NCBI RefSeq assembly: GCF_004114425.1
Contig: NZ_RDQF01000050.1
Coordinates: 1-58,413 of the forward strand
Length of the DNA stretch: 58,413 nucleotides
Reading direction: 5' to 3'
Source of the DNA: Bradyrhizobium vignae
Lineage (GTDB): Bacteria; Pseudomonadota; Alphaproteobacteria; Rhizobiales; Xanthobacteraceae
Numbering within the stretch: the first letter of the stretch is position 1; each line of letters opens with the position of its first letter. Position numbers and translations under genes: made by a program. Below, in pieces: positions 43,419-50,684 of this stretch. Under the pieces are notes generated by a model. The model was not told where the DNA came from. It made no database searches and saw nothing but the letters and a program-made list of their open reading frames with translations.

Positions 43419-44789
43419 CTAGACGATCTGTCTGGTGTCGGCGGGCTCGTGTAGCGCGCCGATCAGGATGCGCAGCGCTTGCGTCAATTCCGCCCTGTTG
43501 CGTGCCGCCCCCAGCGAGACACGCGCCGCATGCGGCGGTGTTCCATCCACGGTGAAGGCATCGCCTCCCACGATCGCGAGTCCATTGCGCAGCAGATGTG
43601 CCGCGACATCGCGCCGGCCCTCCGGCAGCCGCAGCCAGAGATGATGAGCGGCATGCTTGGCCAGGAACTGAAAACCCTTTAGGGCGCGTTGCGCAATCTG
43701 TTGGCGCCCAACTGCCTCGTTGCGGATGGCCGTGATGATGCGGTCGGCGATACCGGCCTCGATCCAGTGCGTCACCAGAGCGACCATCAGCGGCGCCGGC
43801 ATCTGGACGGTGGCCTGCAAGTGGCCGCGCATCTGAAGCTGCGCGTCGGCATCGGGCGTCACCAGATAGGCAACGCGCAGCGCCGGCGCAATGCATTTTG
43901 ACAGCGTGGTTGCGAGATAAGTCCGCTCCGGAATGAGGTTCGCGATCGGCGACGCCGAGCGATCAAGCAGCCCGTAGGCGTCGTCCTCGATCAGGATCGT
44001 GCCGGCATCGCGAACGATCTTTGCGACGGCGCTGCGCCGCTCAGCCGAAAGCGTTGCGGTGGTCGGATTGTGCAGCGTCGGAATGAGATAAACGGCCTTT
44101 GGCCGGTGCACGCGGCACGCCTTTACCAGCGCATCGGGCAGGATGCCGTCCTCGTCCATCGGGACGCCGACGAGCTTGACGCCGAGCTGTGCTGCGGCGG
44201 CCTTGATGCCGGGGAAGGTGAGGGCTTCGGTCAGCACGGTTTCGCCGGGCCGCGCAAGATGAGCGAGCAGGTTGAAGAGGATCGTCTGTGCGCCCGGAAA
44301 GATCACGAGCCTTTCGGCCTGCGCATGCGGAGCGCGTGCGCGCATCCAGCGCGCGGCGACCTCGCGTTCATGCGCGCTGCCGCCGGGCGGCTGATAATTG
44401 AGATACGCCGTCAGGCCCGATTGCGTGCGGATGGCTTCCATTCCGGCGACGATGCGCTCGTCGAGCTGCGCCTCGAGCGGATGCGGCGGCACGTTCATCG
44501 AGAGGTCGATCGCGACCGGATGCGGCAGGTCGACCGCGCGCCGCGCGCTGGTCTCCGACACGAACGAGCCCTGTCCGACGCGGGCTTCCATGATGCCGCG
44601 GCGCCGGGCTTCAGTGTAGGCGCGCGTCACCGTGGTGAGGTCGATGCCGAGTGCTTTTGCCAGCGCCCGCTGCGTCGGCAATTGCTGGCCGCGCACCAAC
44701 CTCCCGGCGGCGATATCGGCCTCCATGGCCTCGACGATGCGCTGGTAGCGCGGCCCCGAGAGCTCCGAGATTGTAGGGATCCAGCCCAT
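43419..44789 (-). CDS. MocR family regulator (GntR-type HTH fused to aminotransferase)
   Basis: 456 residues. GntR winged helix 12-77 ('LPTQRALAKALGIDLTTVTR', 'GQGSFV'), linker, then a fold-type I aminotransferase domain with 'PTLHNPTT', 'LIEDDAYGLL' and the PLP lysine K298 in 'TTLSKCIAPALRVAYL'. Members sense PLP or amino compounds and often control the divergently placed gene, here DUF983. Two 9-bp direct repeats stand in the shared gap (44815-44844). Confidence 0.92.
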   Translation of the reverse strand: MGWIPTISELSGPRYQRIVEAMEADIAAGRLVRGQQLPTQRALAKALGIDLTTVTRAYTEARRRGIMEARVGQGSFVSETSARRAVDLPHPVAIDLSMNVPPHPLEAQLDERIVAGMEAIRTQSGLTAYLNYQPPGGSAHEREVAARWMRARAPHAQAERLVIFPGAQTILFNLLAHLARPGETVLTEALTFPGIKAAAAQLGVKLVGVPMDEDGILPDALVKACRVHRPKAVYLIPTLHNPTTATLSAERRSAVAKIVRDAGTILIEDDAYGLLDRSASPIANLIPERTYLATTLSKCIAPALRVAYLVTPDADAQLQMRGHLQATVQMPAPLMVALVTHWIEAGIADRIITAIRNEAVGRQQIAQRALKGFQFLAKHAAHHLWLRLPEGRRDVAAHLLRNGLAIVGGDAFTVDGTPPHAARVSLGAARNRAELTQALRILIGALHEPADTRQIV

Positions 44790-44814
44790 GCAATTTAGGC
44801 CTATAAGCTTTGAA

Positions 44815-44844
44815 TGTATGGATGCATGATATTATTGTATGGAT
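44815..44844. promoter_or_regulatory. Direct repeats TGTATGGAT, probable MocR sites
   Basis: TGTATGGAT at 44815-44823 and again at 44836-44844, 21 bases apart (two helical turns), in the 79-base gap between the divergent MocR and DUF983 genes. MocR proteins such as GabR and PdxR bind spaced direct repeats, so both position and layout fit. Confidence 0.7.
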
Positions 44845-44868
44845 CGTCGAAAAGGAAGAGGTGTGGTC

Positions 44869-45297
44869 ATGGCGACGGTCTCTCTGGCAAAGGCGATGTG
44901 GCGCGGTTTCAGCGGCAAATGTCCCAATTGCGGGGAGGGGCATATGTTCGGCCGTTTCCTGAAAGTGACCGAGGCTTGCGATCATTGTGGCGAGGAGCTG
45001 TTTCACCAGCGCGCCGACGACTTTCCCGCCTATCTCGTGATGGTCGTGGTCGGTCATCTCGTGGTGCCGGCAATTCTTGCGATCGAGACCGCCTACGCGC
45101 CGCCCGAGTGGCTGCAGCTTGCGGTGTGGCTGCCCGTGACGCTGTTCGCTTCGCTCGCGCTGCTGCAACCAACCAAGGGCGCCATCGTCGGGCTGCAATG
45201 GCAGCTTGGCATGCACGGCTTCGAGGCGAGCAAGCTGCGGCGGGAGACGGGCGGCCTTGCGCCGGTGCTGGTGAAAGCGGACACGCGCGCCGCCTGA
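44869..45297 (+). CDS. DUF983 family membrane protein
   Basis: 142 residues from the ATG at 44869, supported by GGAAGAGG just upstream; an upstream ATG at 44839 lies inside the regulator-site region. N-terminal zinc-ribbon-like C18-x2-C21 and C37-x2-C40 ('CPNCGEGHMFGRF', 'CDHCGEEL'), then two membrane helices (about 53-75 and 80-102). DUF983 proteins are inner-membrane, function unknown, common in alphaproteobacteria. Possibly controlled by the divergent MocR. Confidence 0.88.
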   Translation: MATVSLAKAMWRGFSGKCPNCGEGHMFGRFLKVTEACDHCGEELFHQRADDFPAYLVMVVVGHLVVPAILAIETAYAPPEWLQLAVWLPVTLFASLALLQPTKGAIVGLQWQLGMHGFEASKLRRETGGLAPVLVKADTRAA

Positions 45298-45344
45298 ATC
45301 GAGCGCGCCGATGGCGGTGTTGCGAGAGATCGTGGTGTAACTGT

Positions 45345-45450
45345 TGTCGTCGTTCCGGGGCTCGCGCAGCGAGAGCCCGGAATCCATTCATTCACCAACA
45401 CTGCGGCCCGATGGATTCCGGACTCGTGCTGCGCACGCCCCGGAATCACG
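45345..45450. repeat. Intergenic repeat, GTCGTTCCGGGGC..GCCCCGGAATCAC
   Basis: Outer arms 'cgttccggggc' and 'gccccggaatc', inner 'cccggaatccat..atggattccgg' arms. A distinct family from the others in the window. The rest of the 45298-45580 gap shows nothing. Confidence 0.7.
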
Positions 45451-45580
45451 ATGGTGATCCAAATTCCAAATGGTGAGGGGTCCGATGCGCTAGCATCGAA
45501 CCCCTCGTTGCTTCCTCAGCAGGACGCGTTTTCTTCACGCGAACCGGAAAACCACTTCGCTCGAAAACGCTTCAGAGTAT

Positions 45581-46057
45581 CAGCCGGCCTGTAAGCCGGG
45601 TTCTGTAGGGCACCGCCCGCTTGCGCGAACGATACGCGACGGCCATTCCTCTGGAACCATGTTTGCACATGGCCTCGAGCAACCTACCCGGACGGCGGGC
45701 CTGACATCGCCCCGCGGCGTTATCGCTTTCGCGAACAGCCCGCTATGCCGTCCCTATTCGGTTTTGCTCCCGGTGGGGTTTGCCATGCCGGCTCCGTTGC
45801 CGGAACCGCGGTGCGCTCTTACCGCACCTTTTCACCCTTACCCGCCTACGCTGCTTGCGCAGCTTCGGCGCGGCGAGCCTTGCGGGCTTGTCGCGCCATA
45901 GCCCCGAAGGGGCGACGGCGGGCGGTTCGTTCTCTGTGGCACTTTCCCTGGGGTCACCCCCGCCGGACGTTATCCGGCACCGCATGTCAAGGGAGCCCGG
46001 ACTTTCCTCCCCGGCGGCCTTTCGGCACCTGCCGGAGCGGCCGTCCGGCCGACTGAC
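45581..46057 (-). ncRNA. rnpB: RNase P RNA (rnpB), bacterial type A
   Basis: On the minus strand the 5' region carries 'GGAGGAAAGTCCGGGCTCC' (near 46008-45990), the universal P3/P4 junction. The middle holds 'GGGTAAGGGTGAAAAGGTGC' with the conserved P-loop bases. The 3' region has the P4 partner 'ACAGAACCCGGCTTACAGG' (45608-45590), and the final bases (CCGGCTG) pair with CAGTCGG at the 5' end as helix P1. Catalytic RNA of the tRNA 5'-maturation enzyme. Ends are inferred from P1 and could be off by a few bases. Confidence 0.93.
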
Positions 46058-46140
46058 GGGACTACGCATGGGCATTTGTGACGGTTCCGTCAAGCCGATA
46101 TCGCGACGTACGATCCGCCCGAAATAATTTATCCTGAAGA

Positions 46141-46167
46141 TGTCGTTTGGAACGTACCCCGTTCGAC
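46141..46167 (+). promoter_or_regulatory. Predicted ECF42-type promoter
   Basis: TGTCGT (46141-46146), 17 bases, CGAC (46164-46167). From memory, ECF42 promoters have TGTCGA and CGA/TC with similar spacing. The site lies 40 bases before the DGPF gene and upstream of the sigma factor itself, so autoregulation is likely. Confidence 0.65.
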
Positions 46168-46206
46168 TGGATGTCGGCGAGTGAGCCGAACAACAGGAGT
46201 GAAGCC

Positions 46207-46560
46207 ATGCAATATCTGCTGATGATCTATCAGAACGAGGTCGAGTACGCGAAGAACGACGCGGCGACCAGCCAGAAGATGCTGGCCGAATACCAGGCCT
46301 TCACGCAATCCATCATCCAGAGCGGCAACTTCAAGGCCGGCGACCGCCTGCAGCCGACCACGACTGCAACGACCGTGCGTGTGCGCGAGGGCAAGACGCT
46401 GACGACCGATGGTCCGTTCGCGGAAACACGCGAGCAGCTCGGCGGTTACTACCTGGTCGAGGCGAAGGATCTCAACGCGGCGATCGAGATCGCGGCGCGG
46501 ATTCCCAGCGCGCGCATCGGCTCGATCGAGGTGCGGCCGATCTGGGTCTACGACAAGTGA
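46207..46560 (+). CDS. DGPF (YCII-related) protein linked to ECF42 sigma factor
   Basis: 117 residues from the ATG at 46207 (AGGAGTG upstream). The name-giving motif is present in 'TLTTDGPFAETREQLGGYYLVEA' and the N-terminus 'MQYLLMIYQNEVEY' is typical of the ferredoxin-like YCII fold. These proteins are constant neighbours of ECF42 sigma factors and their main targets, role unknown. It ends 22 bases before the sigma gene. Confidence 0.92.
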   Translation: MQYLLMIYQNEVEYAKNDAATSQKMLAEYQAFTQSIIQSGNFKAGDRLQPTTTATTVRVREGKTLTTDGPFAETREQLGGYYLVEAKDLNAAIEIAARIPSARIGSIEVRPIWVYDK

Positions 46561-46582
46561 CGGCCGAGCCGCGCGTCGCCGC

Positions 46583-47815
46583 ATGACCCCTGGCGAGATC
46601 GACAGGATATTCCGTGACGAGGCGGGGCGGGCGCTGGCCACGCTGATCCGCCTCGTCGGCGATTTCGATCTCGCCGAGGACGCACTCCAGGATGCTTTCG
46701 CCGTTGCCCTGGAACGCTGGGCGGGGTGTGCGGCCCCTGACAATCCGCGCGCCTGGCTGGTCAACGTCGCCAAGCACAAGGTGATCGACCGCATCCGCCG
46801 CCAGGCGGTCTTCCGCGGCAAGCAGCAGGCGCTGGTGCATGAGCTCGAGCTCAACGCGCTGGGCCCCGACGAGCCGCCGGCAACGCTCGATGACGACATG
46901 CTGCGGCTGATCTTCACCTGCTGCCATCCCGCCTTCGCGCCCGAGGTGCAGGTCGCGCTGACGCTGCGTACGGTCTGTGGGCTGTCGACGGCGCAGGTGG
47001 CGCGCGCCTTTCTCGTCAGCGAGGAGGCGATGGCGCAGCGGCTCGTCCGCGCCAAGCAGAAGATCAGGCTTGCCGGCATCCCCTACGAAGTGCCGGAGCG
47101 CGAGGCGCTGGCGCCGCGGCTCGATGGCGTGCTGGCCGTGATCTATCTCGTCTTCACCGAGGGCTATGTCGCGACCGAGGGCACGGACCTGATGCGGCCC
47201 GATCTCGCCGTCGAGGCCATCAGGCTTGGTCGCCTGCTGGACCGCTTGCTGCCCGATCGCGCCGGGATCAAGGGCCTGCTGGCGTTGATGCTGCTGCACG
47301 ACGCGCGCCGCGCCGGGCGCGAGACGCCGGCCGGCGACATCGTGCTGCTCGAAGAGCAGGACCGCGCGCTGTGGGACCGCGCGCAGATCGATGAGGGCCT
47401 GCGGCTGGTGGAGGACGCGCTGCGCGTGCCGGGCCGGCCGCAGCCCTATGCGGTGCAGGCCGCGATCGCCGCGCTGCATGCGCGTGCGCCGAGCTTCGAG
47501 GAGACCGATTGGCCGCAGATTGCGGGGCTCTACCAGGTGCTGCTGCGCATCAGTCCTTCGCCGGTGATCGAGTTGAACCATGCGGCGGCGGTGTCGATGG
47601 TCGATGGGCCGGCACGAGCGCTCGATCTCGTCGATGCCATCACCGCGCGCGGCGGGCTTCGCGGCTATGAGCTGTTGCCCGCGGTGCGCGCGGATTTGTT
47701 GCGGCGGCTCGGCAGGACGGAGGAGGCGCGCGAGGCGTATCGTGCGGCGACCGAGGCGACGCAACTCGAGCCGTTGCAGCGGCTCTATGCGCGAAGGGTG
47801 CGGGAGATGGGGTAG
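46583..47815 (+). CDS. ECF RNA polymerase sigma factor, ECF42 group
   Basis: 410 residues from the ATG at 46583. Sigma2 region 'ALATLIRLVGDFDLAEDALQDAFAVALERW' and sigma4 'EVQVALTLRTVCGLSTAQVARAFLVSEEAMAQRLVRAKQKI' occupy the first 175 residues. About 230 more residues form the TPR-like C-terminal extension typical of ECF42 ('VFTEGY' after sigma4, 'INAAVAI'-like 'IELNHAAAVSMVDGP'). There is no anti-sigma gene nearby; the extension is thought to control activity. Drives its own operon and unknown stress genes. Confidence 0.93.
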   Translation: MTPGEIDRIFRDEAGRALATLIRLVGDFDLAEDALQDAFAVALERWAGCAAPDNPRAWLVNVAKHKVIDRIRRQAVFRGKQQALVHELELNALGPDEPPATLDDDMLRLIFTCCHPAFAPEVQVALTLRTVCGLSTAQVARAFLVSEEAMAQRLVRAKQKIRLAGIPYEVPEREALAPRLDGVLAVIYLVFTEGYVATEGTDLMRPDLAVEAIRLGRLLDRLLPDRAGIKGLLALMLLHDARRAGRETPAGDIVLLEEQDRALWDRAQIDEGLRLVEDALRVPGRPQPYAVQAAIAALHARAPSFEETDWPQIAGLYQVLLRISPSPVIELNHAAAVSMVDGPARALDLVDAITARGGLRGYELLPAVRADLLRRLGRTEEAREAYRAATEATQLEPLQRLYARRVREMG

Positions 47816-47827
47816 GGCTGTATCAAC

Positions 47828-47980
47828 GTCATCATGCGAGCCAACGGGTCCGCGCGAAGCGCGGCCCGATGACAGGCTCCGCGAAGCAATCCAGACTGCC
47901 TCGGGGGAAACAGTCTGGATTGCTTCGTCGCATCAGCGCAAAATTGCTTCGCAATCTTGTCGCGAGCTCCTCGCAATGAC
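47828..47980. repeat. Intergenic repeat, GTCAT..GCAATGAC family, copy 4 (expanded)
   Basis: Outer arms as in the other copies, but with extra hairpins inside ('gaagcaatccagact / agtctggattgcttc' and 'ttgcttcgcaa'), about 70 bases longer than the other members. Confidence 0.75.
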
Positions 47981-48000
47981 GGAGGATGTAGCTGTCGCCC

Positions 48001-48861
48001 TCACTTCGCAACCGTCGTCGCGTCCGACGGCAAGCTCGCCAGCAGCGCCTGCAATGTCGAGAGCGTCGAATGATCCGCGACACCGTCGAGCCGGGCCGGA
48101 CGGAAATGGCGCTGAAAGGCGGTGACGACCTCCATGGTCGCGGCGTCGTATTTGCCGTTCAGGGGCACGCCATAGCCGTACCGTGCGAGTGCCTGCTGCA
48201 TGCTCAGTACCGCGTCGCTGATGGTGCCGAGCATCAGCTTCTCGCCCCGAACGATCGGCGCGGGTGTTACCCAGTGACCGACGCCGGAATTAGCCAGCGA
48301 ATGCCACGGAAATTTTTCGCCGGGGTCCTTCTTGCGGGCGGGCGCGACGTCGGAATGGCCGAGCACCCGGTGCGCCGGCACCTTGCGGCGGAGCATGATA
48401 CCGCGGCACAGCGCGATCACGGCGGCGATCTGGCGCAGCGGATACTCCGGATAGCCCCAGTCATGGCCGCGATTGATGATCTCGATGCCGATCGAGCAGG
48501 AGTTGATATCGTCCTCGCCGGCCCAGGAAGAGACGCCCGCGTGCCAGGCGCGCTTGGTCTCGGGCACGCATTGCACGATGCGGCCGTCCTCCAGCACGAC
48601 ATAATGCGCCGAGACCTCGGTGCCGGCCGTGCAGAGCCGCGCCAGCGCGCCCTCGACATCGGGCATGCCGGTGTAGTGCAGCACGATCATGTCCGGCTGC
48701 CGTCCCTTGTTGCGCTCGCCATAATTGGGCGAGGGGATGATGTCGGACACGATCGAGGAATCGGGCTCGAACGTCCGCAGGCCCGCCACGGTCTTGGGAA
48801 CCGGGAGAACACGTTGTCGCTTCGAATCGGATCCAGACGGCGTGGACGAACCGGAGGGCAT
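48001..48861 (-). CDS. N-acetylmuramoyl-L-alanine amidase (AmpD/Amidase_2) with peptidoglycan-binding domain
   Basis: 286 residues from the ATG at 48859-48861; the frame is open 24 codons further, and the exact start is uncertain. Amidase_2 domain (about 35-190) with the zinc ligands H in 'MIVLHYTGM', H in 'HRVLGHSDVAPARKKDPG' and its Asp, and 'IGIEIINRGHD'. C-terminal peptidoglycan-binding domain 'LSMQQALARYGYGVPLNG'. Cuts the sugar-peptide bond in wall recycling; no signal peptide is evident. Divergent from the dcw cluster. Confidence 0.88.
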   Translation of the reverse strand: MPSGSSTPSGSDSKRQRVLPVPKTVAGLRTFEPDSSIVSDIIPSPNYGERNKGRQPDMIVLHYTGMPDVEGALARLCTAGTEVSAHYVVLEDGRIVQCVPETKRAWHAGVSSWAGEDDINSCSIGIEIINRGHDWGYPEYPLRQIAAVIALCRGIMLRRKVPAHRVLGHSDVAPARKKDPGEKFPWHSLANSGVGHWVTPAPIVRGEKLMLGTISDAVLSMQQALARYGYGVPLNGKYDAATMEVVTAFQRHFRPARLDGVADHSTLSTLQALLASLPSDATTVAK

Positions 48862-49059
48862 GAGCAGCTCAAACGGACGGAGAGTGGGGCAAGCCCTTCT
48901 CTTTACTATTCCTTTACCCTGCACCGTGCGCAATCACGCGACGCGGTTAACGGATGCATTTTGGCGATGTGTGTGGATGAAGCATCACCCCCATGTCACC
49001 TTTTCCACTTGTCACGAGCCGAGCAACGCTTTCTTAACGCTAAGGGCCGTTACTGAGAG

Positions 49060-49302
49060 ATGAAGAGCCGACCCGCGTCCGGAGGCGGCCAAAGCGTATT
49101 TTGGCTCGAAATCCCATGGCTGCCCGACAAATTCCACTGGGAACACTGGGTTGGTGGCCCGGGACGACCGGGCTCGGTTACCATGCAGAACGGGGGCTTT
49201 GTCGTGGAACCGCCGCGACGCGCAATGATTCGAGGCGTTATGGGCTTGTTCGACCCCGATCTCGCTTGGTCAGGCTGGGTGGTCGGCAGGCGTCACGCAT
49301 GA
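49060..49302 (+). CDS. 80-residue open frame coupled to rsmH
   Basis: Its stop TGA overlaps the rsmH ATG as ATGA. No SD is clear and the protein is Trp/Pro/Gly-rich ('VFWLEIPWLPDKFHWEHWVG') with no known family. It is not MraZ, the usual first dcw gene. It may be a leader frame or just untranslated leader of rsmH; GC-rich hairpins such as 'ggcccgggacgaccgggct' lie within it. Confidence 0.35.
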   Translation: MKSRPASGGGQSVFWLEIPWLPDKFHWEHWVGGPGRPGSVTMQNGGFVVEPPRRAMIRGVMGLFDPDLAWSGWVVGRRHA

Positions 49303-50288
49303 GCTCGGCGCCGCATATCCCTGTTCTTGGCCGTGAGGCCATCGCGCAACTCGCTCCGCGCGAGGGCGGCGTCTATGTCGACGCCACTTTCGGTGCCGGC
49401 GGCTATAGCCGCGCGATCCTGGAGGTGCCGGGAACCCGACTGATCGCCATTGATCGCGACCGCACCGCGATTGCCGGCGGTGCCGAGCTGGTCGAACGCT
49501 CCGCGGGCCGGCTGACGCTGGTCGAGGACCGCTTCTCCAACCTTGCCGAGGTCTGCGCCGCGCAAGGCGTCGAGGCGATCGACGGCGTCGTGATGGACGT
49601 CGGCGTGTCCTCGATGCAGCTCGACCAGGCCGGCCGCGGCTTCTCCTTCCGCCTCGACGGTCCGCTCGACATGCGGATGGGGCGGACAGGCCCGACCGCG
49701 GCCGACGTCGTCGCGCGCGCCTCCGAAGGCGATCTTGCCGACATCATCTATCTCTTCGGCGAGGAGCGGCATTCCCGCCGCATCGCCCGCGCCATCGTGG
49801 CGGACCGGCAGGAAACGCCGTTCACCACCACGCGCGCGCTCGCCGATCTCGTCGGCAGGGTGGTGCGATCGAAGCCCGGGGACATTCACCCGGCGACGCG
49901 GACGTTCCAGGCGCTGCGCATCTTCGTCAACGAAGAGCTCGAGGAACTCCAGAGCGCGCTCGCTGCGGCCGAGCGCGTGCTCAAGCCCGGCGGCCGCCTC
50001 GTGGTCGTCTCGTTCCATTCGCTGGAAGACCGTATCGTCAAGAATTTCCTCTCCGAGCGTTCCAAGACGGGCGGCGGTTCGCGGCATCTGCCGGAAGTCG
50101 CGCAAAGTGCGCCGAGCTTCCAGCTGCTGACGCGGCGGCCGGTCGTCGCCGGCGAGGACGAAGTCGCGCATAATCCGCGCGCGCGCTCGGCAAAGCTGCG
50201 CGCCGCCGAGCGCACCTCGGCGCCGGCGCACGAGACCGACGAGGCATCGTCCTGGCCAAAGCTCTCGGACGTGATGAGGGGCGGCTAG
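49299..50288 (+). CDS. rsmH: 16S rRNA (cytosine-1402-N4)-methyltransferase RsmH (MraW)
   Basis: 329 residues from the ATG at 49299, matching the usual start 'HIPVLGREAIAQL' and the usual length. SAM site 'YVDATFGAGGYSRAIL', 'AIDRD', then 'GFSFRLDGPLDMRM', 'HPATRTFQALRIFVNEELEEL' and 'VVVSFHSLEDRIVK'. Methylates rRNA at the decoding site. First gene of the division and cell wall cluster and overlaps the small frame upstream. Confidence 0.96.
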   Translation: MSSAPHIPVLGREAIAQLAPREGGVYVDATFGAGGYSRAILEVPGTRLIAIDRDRTAIAGGAELVERSAGRLTLVEDRFSNLAEVCAAQGVEAIDGVVMDVGVSSMQLDQAGRGFSFRLDGPLDMRMGRTGPTAADVVARASEGDLADIIYLFGEERHSRRIARAIVADRQETPFTTTRALADLVGRVVRSKPGDIHPATRTFQALRIFVNEELEELQSALAAAERVLKPGGRLVVVSFHSLEDRIVKNFLSERSKTGGGSRHLPEVAQSAPSFQLLTRRPVVAGEDEVAHNPRARSAKLRAAERTSAPAHETDEASSWPKLSDVMRGG

Positions 50289-50291
50289 CGC

Positions 50292-50684
50292 ATGCGCATC
50301 ATCCACCTCCTCGTCATCGGTGCGCTGATCTTCGCAGCCGCCCATGTCTACCGGATCAAGATGGACTCCACGGCGCGCACCGAGAAGGTGCTGCGGCTGC
50401 ATGCGGAGATCCGCGAACAGCGCGATGCGATCGCCTCGCTGCGCGCAGAATGGGCCAAGCTCGATGCGCCCTTGCGACTGCAAGGCCTGTCCGACCGGCA
50501 TCTGTCGCTGAAGCCGATCAACGGCACGCAATATGATTCGCTGAAGAACCTGCCGGAGCGTCCGCCGCGGATGTTCAGGCCGGGCGAGCCCGATCCGATC
50601 GGGGCCATGCTCAAGACCATCGAAGCCGCGAGCGACCCTGACACGGTGACGGGTTCCGTTCCTCACCCCGAGGACAAGCAATGA
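50292..50684 (+). CDS. ftsL: Cell division protein FtsL
   Basis: 130 residues. One N-terminal membrane helix (3-19), then a short coiled coil ('ARTEKVLRLHAEIREQRDAIASLRAEWAKLDAP'), the 'RLQGLSDRHLSLKPI' motif and a Pro-rich tail, the pattern of alphaproteobacterial FtsL. Forms the FtsQLB septal complex. Lies between rsmH (3-base gap) and ftsI (ATGA overlap), the invariant dcw position, which supports the call despite weak sequence conservation. Confidence 0.9.
   Translation: MRIIHLLVIGALIFAAAHVYRIKMDSTARTEKVLRLHAEIREQRDAIASLRAEWAKLDAPLRLQGLSDRHLSLKPINGTQYDSLKNLPERPPRMFRPGEPDPIGAMLKTIEAASDPDTVTGSVPHPEDKQ

Noticed and set aside
46472..47764. 430-codon frame opposite the ECF sigma factor
   Set aside because: Antisense shadow; the plus strand shows sigma2 and sigma4 motifs.
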